From positions 1 through 64,000 of the forward strand of contig FTLJ01000063.1 of the NCBI GenBank assembly GCA_900155495.1: a stretch of 64,000 nt of DNA, read 5' to 3'. This DNA is from Porogramme epimiltina (Eukaryota; Basidiomycota; Agaricomycetes; Polyporales; Polyporaceae). A program made the translations under genes and the position numbers. Numbering within the stretch: the stretch's first letter is position 1; the number at the start of each line of letters is the position of its first letter. The notes under the pieces are model-generated. The model ran no database searches and was not told the origin of the DNA. It saw only the letters and a program-made list of their open reading frames with translations. Of the stretch, positions 53,104-64,000 are shown piece by piece.

Positions 53104-56100
53104 CTTGTCGAGGTTTCCGGGGTGAGTAGTGGTCCTATTGTCTGAGTGGAGTGTCGTCCAGGAGGATGAGGCCGAGCTCCGGACTCGTGCTCGTTATATA
53201 CGCGTCCGCGGGAAGGCCGGGGGCTCGCGGGGCGGTCTATAATGAACTACGTGATCCGCAGGGCACAGAAGCGCGTCAGCGGTGCAGCGAAAGAAGCACG
53301 AGCGGGAAAACACTCGCCAATATTTCGCACATGGCGGGGCGTCCCCGCGCGACGCTTGTGGTCCCCCGTCGTGCGTGACCCACACACGCAGAGGTGCGCT
53401 GTAGGCCTTGAGCAATCCTCGGCGTTATTAGAAGCGTATGTGCGACGGAATGGCCCGCGTAGGGAAGGCGGGGACACGGTTCGCGCTGATCCGGGCCCGT
53501 TGGGAACTGTTGAGAAGCGGGCGACATCAGGCGGGGGACGCGGTCGTGAGCGACGGACACACCTCCTGGCCTGCAGCATGTGCTGCCGCCGGAGGATCCC
53601 AAGGGATCTAGTGTATACGCACCCGCTTGCGGTCCGTGTGGCCTAGGTCATAATGCCGCCAAGTTGGAGGATGGCGCGGCCCGCCCGGAACGAACGCTAG
53701 GATGGGAAACCTGCGTTCGCTGATGTCCTGGGAGGAGAATCCTCTCCCGTCATCCGTTGTGGCTCTCTAGCAAGAGGCCCATCTTGTGAGCCTTGAGAGA
53801 GCACTCAGTTGCTCATATTCTCTGGAAAGCTTGGACTATTACTGCTGCTGGCTCCTTGACAACGAAATGGCTGCTGCGCGATATGCGCCGTAGCGGAGTT
53901 GTTGTGCGAGGGTGATCCCTGCGCCGTGATTGAGAAGCCGACGGCCGATGTTATGTGGGGCCGGCCCGGATGAGCTCTTCTCCGGTCAGCTGCCTGGCCT
54001 TGTAAGTAGGGAATGCGAGGTCTATGTCGCGCGTCTATTCAGCTGTTCAAATGACCAGCCATCCACAACTCATTGATGAGGTGGCTCGCGTCTAGCATAT
54101 TGAAGCAGTTTTGATCTTTATAGATGTACCGGAAGGTCCGGTTGTGATTTGTCGCCGGAGAATATGCCACAGACGCACAATATGGTCTGCGGGGGGCTGT
54201 GCCCTGACTCCCTAGGAAGTACCGGACAGCCCGTGAGCATTGGTTGGGCCCGTAATAGAGAAGACTTACCGGCGAAAGTTCGCCCCGCTGACTCCTATTC
54301 CAAGATCCATCTTGGTGGAAGTTTAAAAAAGCGTCAAAGTTCAGAAGATATCGACGTTCAACGAAGTGCCGCGCTGAAGTCTTGTCACACCAAAGTTGGG
54401 TGCGGGCGCGCTAGGCTACTCGGGGAGAAGTTGGTGTGTTGGATACATTATAAGTATAAGAATACAGCTGTGCTGCCACTAGTTATTGCGTGAGAAACGA
54501 GGCTTCGCTGGGTGCTCTGCCTAAGTGCGTTTCTCCCAGTCGTGCGCGACAAAACTTGGTAGGAGTGTCGATCTCATCGCCGCCTCACAACATGATACTG
54601 CGCGGGAGACGTCAGCATAGAGTGTCGGAATATTTAAAGAGGGCGATGACGTACTCTGCGGGGCCCTTCGTTAAAGTGAACAGGCCTTGTGCGACGATAG
54701 CGAGGTTTTCGGGCTTTGGGGCGATTGTATGCGTGCGCATCAGGACGGGCGGGGTGGCAAGTCCGTGTCTTTCGAATCCTTCCATGCAAAATGTACACAG
54801 GATGCCGCCAGGAACAACGCAAACCCTGCAAAAGCGCGCTGCGCACTTGCACCGCTGCGCTGTGGCTAACCGGATATCAATCCAATTGACCGGATCGGTG
54901 TGGCCGTTCGAGGTGGACGGAAGTATATCTACGGAGTGGCTCGGTCTGTTAGAGCATACATCCGTGCAAGAACGAATGACGCGCTCACTTATACGGAAGC
55001 TTTGGGCGTACGGAGGGCACGCATAGCGCATAGCTCCCGCCGCCTCTCCTTTACGAACGGCTGCGCCGGGTGGGGCCAGCCTGCGCCGCCATGTGGGGTT
55101 CTAGTGACAGATGCGCCCGTCATAGGTACTGCGAGCGCAGGCGAGGGCTTGGGTGGGTGTGTAAAATACACCATTCGAGTTTGAGGAGAGTCCGGCCCAG
55201 GCCCATCACCGGCACCGCCGGCGCGCGCTGTGCAGCCTCACGGGTCCCACGAGCGCGATGAGGACGAGATAGCGCACGCGGGGGTTTGCGGGTGCGCGGG
55301 AGTACGTGTATGCGGGGTGCTTCGAGCACAGCACGGCCGCGAGAGTGGCTGCGGACGAGACCTTCGACAGGTCACGTCGTCCCAGCGGGGGAAGATTCGC
55401 GGGGAACGAGGTCGATAACGTCGGGCAGCGGTGGGCAGCGATGGGAAGGGGCACCGTCGATCAGGAGACGTCTCGGGCTGCGTTGCTCGCTGCGACGGGC
55501 GGGCGCGGGCGCACAGTTGCGTCAGTCTTCCGACGTATCGGATCGACGCCCAGGAGGGTCCGACTGTGTCGTTGCGTCGTTTGTGTAGCCGTGCAGGGCC
55601 GTCCGGGTAGGAGGGGCGATCATGCCGGGTCCATATTGACAACTCTCCAACGAGGAGATCGGAGGGGTTTGGCGAGCAATGGAGCCGGGGGAGGAGGGGC
55701 GGAGCGGTGAGGCGTGGGCGGCGGCTCAGCGTTGATGTTTGCTACGGAGGGGCTGCACGAGGCCGCTCTGTCGAGTTGGTGGGATTTCTTGAGGCAAATT
55801 GAATGCGCTCGCGGGCTGTCCTCGCGCAAGGGGCGTGTTGGACAATGCGGGACGCTGTCTGATCCGCGGGAGCGACGCGCGGACGGTGGACAAGGCGTCG
55901 AGTACGGCGGGGGCACTGAGGGCGGTGCAGAAAGTGGGAAGCGGGGAGGCGGTGGCGGCGGGCGCTGTGCCCTGGCAGCAGCGGGCGGGTGCGTCGTCGG
56001 CCGTCGCGTGGCGGGGCGGTGCATCCGGACGGGGAAAGCCTGAGGCAGCTGCAGGAGACGCGATGCGGGCGCTGTGGTCGTTAGCGTGGACGAGCGCCGG

Positions 56101-56343
56101 CTAGCGCAGGATTTCGACTTATCCGCACAGCCGCCCTGACCTCGCTCATCGCCATCAACGCCCTATAAATCATGTCTGTCGTCCCCTTTCCACCGTTCAT
56201 CCCCCCTTCCTCCCCCCCTCTTCCCGTCTCAGAGGGTTATCGCGCTCCGTTTCTCCCGCCTCTGTGACGACTTTTAGCCCCTTCTCGACGCCCGCCTCGA
56301 CGACCCCCCGCGCACGCCCCTATCCAAGCCGCAACTAGTCGCC
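53104..56343. other. Gene-free 3.2-kb region upstream of the GH12 and tetraspan genes
   Basis: Divergent promoter region. Open frames around 53.2-53.6, 54.1-55.0 and 55.2-56.1 kb lie on both strands and have no family features. 56180-56335 is strongly pyrimidine-rich, as expected just before the start of the next gene. Confidence 0.4.
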
Positions 56344-57323
56344 ATGTCCAAGCACTTCTGCTGTTGCATCCCCGTCCGCGCAGCAGTTTTCTTCTTTTCC
56401 CTCCTCTCCTTCCTCAGTGCCGGCTTCACGGCAGGGCTAGGATGGTATCTCCTCTACCGTAAGTCCCAGTCAACCTCGTCTACTGGGAATGTAGCATTTA
56501 TCTTGCCGCCCGCTCCTTTAGTCGTCGACAACGGCAAGCTCGACAAGATTGAGGAGAACATGACCGATCAGGAAAAGAAAACATTCGATGCTCTGGCCAC
56601 TAAGTACAAGTGGTCATTCATCGTCTTTGCAGTCATCTTCACCCTCATGGCTCTCATGTCGTTCTTCGGGTGAGTCCATCTGCTTTCTGAAACGCGTCCG
56701 CCATCCTGACTCGCCTATCTTCACCAGTTTCATTGGTTCAATCATCCGCAACCGCCGTATGGTCAAGGCTTACTCGTTCATGACCATCATCATCTTCCTC
56801 CTCGCCACTGTTGGCTCTGGTTTCGTCCTCTACGCGGTGTACTCTCACAAGGAGCTCTGCATCTCGATCGAGGGCACGCAGTCCTGCGTGCAGTCCCACC
56901 TCAACACCGCCCAGAAAGTTGGCTACACCGCCTGGGTCGTCGTGGAATGGCTCATCAACCTCTGTAAGTCTCTCACCACTTCTCCTTTCCGTTCGGCCTT
57001 TCCTCCCACATCATGGCCACCCGGCCTTCCCGGTCGAGTTTCCATCTCCTGTCATCCGCCCTATCACGTCTCCTGCCTTCTTCTGCCCATGACTGCCGCA
57101 CCTGCCACGTTCTTGATGCTGACCCGCGTTCTCTTCTTATCCAGACATCGTTGTTGTTATCCGCCGTTACGTCACCCAGCTCGAGGAGGAGCGCGAGTAC
57201 CGCCACGAGTTCCGCCTCAACCCCACCACCGGCGGCACCTACGAGGCCAAGGAGGGTCTCCTCACCGACGGCGGCCACTACCCGTACGCCGACAACCAGC
57301 ACGCGTTCGGCTCGCGCGCGTAA
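56344..57323 (+). CDS. Four-transmembrane protein of unknown function
   Basis: Exons: 56344-56458, 56522-56669, 56728-56963, 57145-57323; 225 residues. Four hydrophobic segments are visible: ~11-36 (AAVFFFSLLSFLSAGF..), ~65-92 (FIVFAVIFTLMALMSFFGF..), ~97-123 (FMTIIIFLLATVGSGFVLY..) and ~147-167 (AWVVVEWLINLYIVVVI). The N-terminus MSKHFCCCIP has three Cys in a row, possible palmitoylation sites. The loop before helix 4 has two Cys (CISIEGTQSC). The tail is polar, with RRYVTQLEEEREYRHEF and YPYADNQHAF. The topology recalls small fungal tetraspan or MARVEL-like membrane proteins, but I recognise no named family. Intron 1 is 63 nt, in frame and without a stop, so its retention would give a 21-residue longer loop. 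Confidence 0.8.
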
Positions 57324-59536
57324 GCCCGCGCCGCGACGTGTGTATCGGTTTCGGCCTCGTGTACTATGCCACCGCACCAAATGCGGATGAGGAGATGGAC
57401 TCTATTACCTACTGTACGGAAACCCCGGACGGGAGCGGCGCATCCGAAACATAGCTTGGATCGCGGGTTGTAATGTACCTTAGACCCCGGGTCGCGCGCA
57501 CCCCCCAGCTCACAACCACCGCCGTCGTGGCCGGGCGGGCGTGTTCAACGCTTTTTCTGCTTTCGTTTCTCACCATCCCTATCTATCACCCCCCACTGTA
57601 TCTCTGAACGGACTTTGTTTTTTCGTACTTACCTCCTCCGCAACGTGCTTTTTTACGCCATACTTGCCCCGTGTGACCGATCAAGCATCCTCCTCTGCAC
57701 TCAAATTGCGAAGATCAATCTCAGGCGCGCCCATATTGTGGAACACAAAGGTGCGCCTTCCTGTGCACGCTCAAACCTTGGCGACCCGCCGCCCGTGGGG
57801 CATTGAATATTGGAATCATCACAGATCTCCGGCAGCAGCGCACGACGGACGGGTCTCTCGGGCGCGCCGCCCGCGAAGAACCCGAAAGGCGCGCACTGCA
57901 GCACAGAGCACAGGCGACAAGACCGGCCGCTGTGTGCGCCCTGGCGCCCACCACGGGGCGAATATGCTGCAGGGTGCGTCGCGGAGCCCGTTGGATGCGC
58001 CGAGACGAGACAGGAGCCTCCTGGAGGCACGCAGATCCGCCCAACCACACCAAATTGCCAACGGTCCACTGCAGTACCCTTCGGGGCGGTACCCCGCCGC
58101 CGCGACAGCGCTCGCGCACGCTAAAAGTTTGCACGGTGATACGCCTTGCAACTCATGAACCAGGGGAGAGTGCATCTGCCGGCGGCAAGAGGTTGAACTT
58201 GCGGGCCAGACGGGCACGCGCGCCCGGATCTCCCGCAGGGGACTGCCCCTTGGGCCTCGGGAGCTCGGGGCTTACTGGTGGAGGTACTCGTATTCAGATT
58301 TCTCAGCACGCACGGGCAGGCACCTCGCGCGCAGCCCGCGACCTAATAGCAGAGGGTGGAGAGGCGCGCGCGCTGCGTCGCGGTTTACGCACGCACAGCA
58401 GCCCCCTCCGCCGCAATCGCGGGCGTCCAGAACCCCCCGGGGTTAGGGCGAAGCGCAATTGACGCGCGACCGCCGTGACGCACTGACGGTGGCCGGGTGC
58501 TGCGGGGCTGCCCGCGATGGTCGCATGTCGCGAAGCCAGCTATCGAAGTCGATGTTGGGCTCTGGCACCTGGAACGGTGCGCACTGCAGATAGAAGCGGG
58601 CAAGGAACTTTTGTCGGCCTCCCCCCGTCTGCCGACGGGCCCCTGGAGCCATATGCACAGGATTATAGCCTTTGTTGGGAGCCTCTCTGCGCGCGCAGCA
58701 GAGGGACTTGCACTGCAACGTACGCAACTTGGGCTTGGCACCCTGCTGCGGGAAGTCGAGTGCGGGGAAGCGTGGCCTACATTGGGCAGTGGGGTATTCC
58801 TGTAGACGTCCGATGACGTGCGTGTATGTGTTTAAAGCGCACATTCCGAACTTCGATCGGATTTGTGGATTCAGCACTTGAAGACGCAAGGATGAATGCG
58901 GGTATTTGCACAAAAGTAGGCCGCAATGCGGCGCAGAGTTACGCTCCGCAGGCAGCTTCTGTACCACCACGAGCAACACTCAGTAGCAAGCCTTCGTACG
59001 TACGGCCGCCCACAAATCGCCTCGCAGACGTGCTCGTGACCCCTGCTACCACAATCCCCATTCAGATTATCTGCGACCATCGTTCAAGCCCTCTTCTTTT
59101 CTTATCCGGGTCACCACATAGACAACCCCTGTCGAAGGCGAAATGCTACGGCTAGCACCTGTTCTATAGTGTCAGCACACCCCCAAAATGCAACCTAGAG
59201 GGCGACTGTGGGCGTGCGTTGCCGCCAGCTCCTATCGATCGAACTGCAGCGCGCCGCACACAGCTCGCGAAGGTGGCGGATCGGGTCTAGCCAACACTTC
59301 ACGTTGACAGCAGCAATGACTCCAGTCTCTGGGTCCTATCACGCCCATCGTGGAATTTACAGACTTTCGGGGGGCGTTCTCTGCCAAAGCATCGCGGCCA
59401 GCTTGGAATGCGTCGTTATTAAGTCATTACGGCATTAACACAGTAAATACAAAGACGCCAAACCACACACCGAAGGCGTTAGATACATATCACACCGACG
59501 ATCCAATAATAATCCCCGTCCCTACACTCCGGCCCC
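57324..59536. other. Convergent region between the tetraspan and Kre9-like genes
   Basis: No gene recognised. 57700-58450 is GC-rich with opposing open frames and no family features. Confidence 0.4.
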
Positions 59537-60514
59537 TCACCAGACAGACAGCAGCATCAGCGACAGGGCTGCAGCCAGCCCCGCTCCGGACACGGTCGCG
59601 ACCGTCCTCTCGCACCCGCTGGACCCGCTGGAGCCCGAGGCGCTACCCGTAGCAGACGCCGAAGTGCTGCCCGACGAGGACGCCGAGGACGAGGGCGACG
59701 AGCCGGTCGTCCCCGAGCTTGAACTCGATGGCGTGGAAGAAGAGGATGAGGGCGGCGCTGTCGTCGTTGCTGATGTCGAGCCTGAAGAGGAAGTCGCCGA
59801 ACCCGAGGAGGACGAAGAGTCCGTCGCGGAGCTGCTTCCTGTCGAGGTCGCGGACGCGCCCGTTGAGTGTGGGCTCGCTTCTGACGCGGGGAGCGTCGTG
59901 ACGGGGATGCTCGTCCCTGGGATGCCTGTTCCGTTCGGGTCCTTCGGGTTTTGGATGGAGAAGATGGGTCCCCAGTTGTTGCTCGAGCCCATCACTATCC
60001 AGCACAAATGGACGCGTTACTGCAGTTTCTTTGGGAACGAGAAGACGGGGAAGCGCAACGTACGGACGAGGAAGTAGTTCTTCGCACTAGGCACGAACGG
60101 GACGATGACGTCCACCTGCTTCTGGGCGTACGTGAAGTTCGACGCAAGCGGCTCTGTGACTGGGTGGTGGGCGCGGCGACTGAGTCAAACGCAACAAATC
60201 GCCGCAACGGTGATGAGGACTCACACCAAATGTACTGCGCCGTATCGTTCAAGTGGCCCAGGTAGAGGCTTCCCGGTATGGGTACGAGGTTGGAGAAATA
60301 CAGCTCGATCCCGTCAATGTCCCTGCGGTACGGTAAGCTTTCCGCGCGACCACCCAAATCGACGAGCCACGCACCAAACAACCGTCTGACGAGTCCCCGC
60401 TGTCCACGTTGTGCCCGACGACGGGTAGATGAGCGGCGGGTCCTTAGTGTCCTCACCCCGAGCGAGCGCGGCAAGGCCAAGGAACGCGAATGCGGAGAAG
60501 AACGTGCTCTTCAT
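59537..60514 (-). CDS. Kre9/Knh1-like GPI-anchored Ser/Thr-rich cell-wall protein
   Basis: Exons: 60514-60375, 60322-60225, 60159-60064, 59994-59537; 263 residues. A signal peptide (MKSTFFSAFAFLGLAALARG) is followed by the Ig-like Kre9/Knh1 N-terminal domain: PPLIYPSSGTTWTAGTRQTV, VWDIDGIELYFSNL, DTAQYIW, LASNFTYAQKQVDVIVPFVP and NYFLVLMGSSNNWGPIFSI (~residues 25-145). After ~residue 150 comes a long Ser/Thr/Gly-rich region, then a hydrophobic tail (VATVSGAGLAAALSLMLLSV) ending in W, a GPI-anchor signal. Family members affect beta-1,6-glucan and wall assembly in yeast; the role in mushrooms is unknown. The donor of exon 2 was set at GTGAGT (T|GT), which keeps the frame. A second paralog lies 955 bp upstream on the same strand. 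Confidence 0.87.
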
Positions 60515-61469
60515 GTCTAGCTCTTGGAGGGCGGAGGAGAGGGCAGCACACGCGTCACCAAAGTCGCTGGGCGAAGAAAGTAGAGACGAGGACGAGGACA
60601 ACGCCGGCGAGCGCGCCCTCGTCGCGCGCCGCGCGTCGTATATACCTCCCTAGCCCCATCAAATTCCGGGACCGGGCGGGGAAGTACAAGGGCGCGATTT
60701 TCATTGCAGCCCAACAAAAAAAAGGCCACGCGCGTGAACGTCTCTGCCCCGCCGCTGCCGTTTGATGGGCGAAGCTGATGCGGGACCACATCGCTGCCAC
60801 CTCCTGGCGGATCCTGCGCTCGCGCGCTGTGCGCCGTGGGGAGGGGGGAGGTCGAAAGGGGATGGGGACGTCGGACGTTTCATCGCCACCCCCGAGCGAC
60901 ACCGAGGGCGGCAGCGGGCGCTGCGGTATTTGCAAAACGCGCTGGACGGGCCAAGGGAGGGCGATCATGGCGGTGGTCGTGATGAGCAGCAAGCGACGCG
61001 GGATTGCGTACGAGAGGAGGTCAGCAGAGGGTCGTTGGCAGATGCACGCCCCACGAAGCACGCAGGCGGTGTCATGGCGGAGGAAGAGCGTCGTGAAAGT
61101 CAGAGGCGGGACCAAGATGCGAAATAGGAAGGGAAGACGCCCGCCATTTCCGTCAATTTGATGGTCGCCGGACACGCTCTTTGCAATATCATGACGTCAT
61201 CAGCCACAGTAAATTCGACAATTGCACATCAAGGTGCCTAAGGTAAAGTATTAGGTGCTGATTAGCAAGTTTACTGACGTACGGTCTATCTGGCTGAGTG
61301 TGATCATCAACTTAGCGTGGGCGTATCCCCGGCCAAGGATCCGTCTGAAGATGCGCGAAGATCATGTATGCTACAACTGTAATCGGTATATAGGTGAACG
61401 AGTGTTCGGAGAGGGCGAGTATGACAGCAAAGGAGGTCCGAAGGTGTACAGCCTAGAGGAAAGGGAGAG
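60515..61469 (-). promoter_or_regulatory. Promoter region of the Kre9-like gene and 3' flank of its paralog
   Basis: TATATA at 60639-60644, about 125 bp before the ATG. GC-rich 60780-61170 has overlapping open frames on both strands; no gene recognised. Confidence 0.45.
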
Positions 61470-62483
61470 CTAGTGCCTATTTCGCCCCAAACGGGACTCT
61501 CCTTCTCGTCGACCTCGGCGTGTCGACCGCTTCATGCGCCTGGAGTGGGCCGTGTCCATCTCCTTCGTAGTTGCCGCTGCCTCTTCTGTCACAGCCGTCG
61601 CTGTACTCTTGCCGGTGGATGTCCTGGATGCCGAAGGAGTAGAAGAGGGAGCCGCACCCGTCTCCGAGTCCGTCGCGGTCGTCGAATTCGATGTGCCCCC
61701 AGTGGTCGTCGCGTTCATCGCGGTGCTCACCGTCGAAAGCGCACTGTCTTCGACGGTAGACGTGAGGGACCTCGTGACCGACACCGGAGGAGCAGTAGTG
61801 ACTTTGATCCCATCCGGGGGCTGCTCGGTGCCTTCGACATCGTCCGGGTTGAAGATGGTGATGTCACTGCTCCAGCTGGACGCATCGTGGTTATCGTGGC
61901 AGAACACTGCTCCCAAACAGCGATAGGTTTAGGCTTTGGGAGGACATCGAGATACAAGGAGATAGCGCACAGTAGAGAGCGTAGTCTTCCCGCGTTGGGA
62001 CAGTGGGGACGTTGACATTGGCAAGCCTGTCTGTGATCGGAAACCAGTCCGTGAGGGCTACACGGAATGTGGGTTAGGCAAAACCAAAGGAACTCGTTTG
62101 AGGACCTTACCGCCAAGAATTACATGGGAGTTTGGAGACCCGCCCGAGTAAGATAGAATCAACATCGCCATGAGGGGGTGGCCAGAGCTATTGGTGGCGG
62201 GGATGTTGTTCACCTTCCTAGATACCGCCATCCATACCCAGTCAGCACATAACGCCAAAGACGCGAAGACAAACACAACACACCATTGAACCGTATGCAG
62301 CTCACCGACCTGCCAGACATCTCCCGTCCGTGGAACGACGACGTTCGTGCCGTGTTGGTCAGACGGGAAGGAGCCTCCGACGGCCATGACGACGATACAC
62401 GCGACCGCGCCGAACATGCATATTGAAGCGATGACTCTTGTGGATAGTTTGTGGAGGCGGGAAGGCTGCGAGTCAGTCTTCAT
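61470..62483 (-). CDS. Second Kre9/Knh1-like protein, no GPI tail
   Basis: Exons: 62483-62284, 62217-62111, 62057-61971, 61906-61470; 276 residues. Residues ~16-38 (VIASICMFGAVACIVVMAVG) form an internal hydrophobic segment after a basic N-terminus, so a signal anchor is likely. The Ig-like domain follows: VVVPRTGDVWQVGELHTVQW, NNIPATNSSGH, LILSYSGGSPNSHVILGG, LTDWFPITDRLANVNVPTVP and SSWSSDITIFNP. The intron phases equal those of the paralog at 59537-60514. A Ser/Thr-rich region follows (~residues 165-245). The C-terminus is strongly basic (RRMKRSTRRGRR) with no hydrophobic tail. It may therefore be a type II membrane or secreted form. The different ends compared with its neighbour could also mean a mis-set last exon, but its frame is open throughout. 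Confidence 0.75.
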
Positions 62484-63038
62484 AGCATGTGTGGAGAAGT
62501 GCTAAGTAGCAAGCAGGAGGGCGAGCAGGAGGAGGAGGGGGGAGAAACGAAGACGGCGACGGCGGGGACAGCAGGCGCGGTCGAACATGGTGCTCTCGTG
62601 AAGTGGGTGCTTCCGAGGTGTGGCGCCGCTCTTGTTCGCGGCGGCGGGCGAGCGTAGGCTGTCGAGGTGGAGCTCTCGGACGATCCACGCCGAGTTCGCC
62701 GACGGATTGGCGTGTGCGGATGTAAGCGACCGATCGCTTGCTCAGTGAAGAAGACGAATGTCCGTCCGAGAAGCAACACAGCCACGCAACATATCGGTCG
62801 GTAACTTGCTCGACTAGACCGGCACCTCGCTTCACACAAGCCATATTGTGCACAGACTTAGATCTGACGAACTGAATGTTCATGATAAGCTAGCGTCGCG
62901 CTTGCGAGATAAAGAATCTACTCACCACCAGCTCATTGGGGGTTCCGTAATCTCGTATAAGACATCCAAACTCTACCATTCGTACATCCAACTAGCAGCT
63001 ACTTGATGCATTTCCTTCTCTGCTAGCCTGCGCAGTGC
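62484..63038. other. Region between the second Kre9-like gene and the 5-oxoprolinase gene
   Basis: Promoter of the upstream (minus-strand) gene and 3' flank of the oxoprolinase gene. No gene recognised. Confidence 0.4.
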
Positions 63039-64000
63039 TTAGAAGGCCGCCTGGGCCGCCTCCCGCTCTGCCAGGCTCCCCCGGGGCGCCCACGCGCGCA
63101 CATGCTCTTGCCCACAATGGCCGCCTCCCTCCTCCGTGGGCGCGCCCCACCCACCCGCGCCCGGCGTCTCGATGAGCAGCTTGTCGCCCTTGCCCATCCA
63201 CACCGTCGCCTTCCCCCCAATGTTGATCTTCCTCGGCTCCGCCTCGCCCTCCACTGCACTCTCCGCCAAGTCCCCATCATCCTTGCGCGGCCGCTTCACC
63301 CACGTGTTGCGGCCCAGCGCGCCGGGCTCCCCGCCCTCGAGCCCGTACGGCTGGCGCGTGCGGCGCTCGGAGAGGATCGACACCTGGAGCGGCTCGAGGA
63401 ACTCGATCTCGCGCACGACGCCGTCGCCGCCGCGCCACGCGCCGCGCCCGCCCGAGCCGTCGCGCAGCCCGAACTGGTGCACGAGCACGGGGTAGCGCCG
63501 CTCGAGGATCTCGACGTCGCCGATGCGCGTGTTCGTGATGTGCGTGTGCACGCCCGACGTGCCGTGCCAGCCGGGGCCTGCACCGGAGCCGCCTGCTATT
63601 GTCTGCGGAGATGACAGGGAGGTCAGCGTGAGGAGCAAAAAATTCGCGAGGGGCGCGACGAACTTCGTAATAGCCCCAGCCGGTCACGTTTTTGCCGTCC
63701 TTATCCTTGCCACCCGCACCGAAGGTCAAGTTGCTGAGAGGAATGTAAATACACTGTAGTGTCAACATGAACAAGATGCGTACTTCGTGCAACCTTGGCT
63801 TGCGGCGCACGCGTTGAATGCCTTCAGCACGGTGTCGACAATCCGCTGTGATGTGAGGACGTTCCCGCCGCACACTGCTGCAGTGGGCGAAGGGGAGAGA
63901 AGGGAGCCCCCAGGGATTTTCACTGCAAGAGGCTTAGCACTTATGCTGTGTGGTACTGAACTTGTCAAATACTCACCGGTGATGGGAACGAGACAGCCAG
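63039..64000 (-). CDS. OXP1: 5-oxoprolinase, C-terminal (hydantoinase B-type) part
   Basis: The gene runs off the right end, so only the last exons are present: 64000-63977 (partial), 63922-63784, 63733-63664 and 63602-63039. Joined, they read [95 protein letters not shown] and [15 protein letters not shown], which is the conserved C-terminal region of ATP-dependent 5-oxoprolinases (HyuB side). The enzyme hydrolyses 5-oxo-L-proline to glutamate in glutathione turnover. The final residues (APTEEGGG to the stop) are longer than in some relatives. Most of the enzyme, including the HyuA domain, is outside the window. Confidence 0.93.

Overview
The window is nuclear DNA of a basidiomycete fungus, most likely an Agaricomycete. 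A Polyporales-type white-rot fungus is a guess from the gene families, not a proof. The evidence is GC-rich sequence, many 50-70 nt introns with GT..AG ends, class I hydrophobins, and PriA-like, GH12 and Kre9/Knh1-like secreted proteins. All gene models below were assembled by joining exons by eye at splice sites that keep the reading frame.

Layout. 1-4448 is a housekeeping block on the plus strand: the C-terminus of a WASP/Las17 protein, calmodulin with several microexons, a conserved 102-residue protein, and proteasome subunit beta-3. 4871-51844 is a very large hydrophobin cluster of 18 intact class I genes, numbered Hyd1-Hyd18 here. Hyd1-Hyd5 (4871-14713) are all on the minus strand and include Hyd2, which carries a mucin-like Ser/Thr/Pro repeat region of more than 300 residues. 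Hyd6 (+) and Hyd7 (-) lie at 19.2-21.4 kb. A gene-poor GC-rich stretch of about 7.4 kb follows. Hyd8-Hyd14 (28768-39348) are on the plus strand, five of them in tandem units of about 1.5 kb. Then come a PriA-like Cys-rich secreted protein, Hyd15 (-), Hyd16 (-), Hyd17 (+), a GFA/CENP-V zinc protein (-) and Hyd18 (+). 52087-64000 holds a GH12 endoglucanase (-), a four-helix membrane protein (+), two adjacent Kre9/Knh1-like surface proteins (-) and the C-terminal part of a 5-oxoprolinase (-), which runs off the window end.

How they fit together. The middle of the window is a cell-surface locus. The hydrophobins would self-assemble into amphipathic coats on aerial hyphae, fruiting bodies or spores. 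The PriA-like, Kre9-like and GH12 proteins also act at or outside the wall. All 18 hydrophobins share one three-exon plan with a 54-codon middle exon, so the cluster grew by local duplication. Upstream blocks, TATA-proximal leaders and 3' elements are shared within subgroups, which suggests that subgroups are co-regulated.
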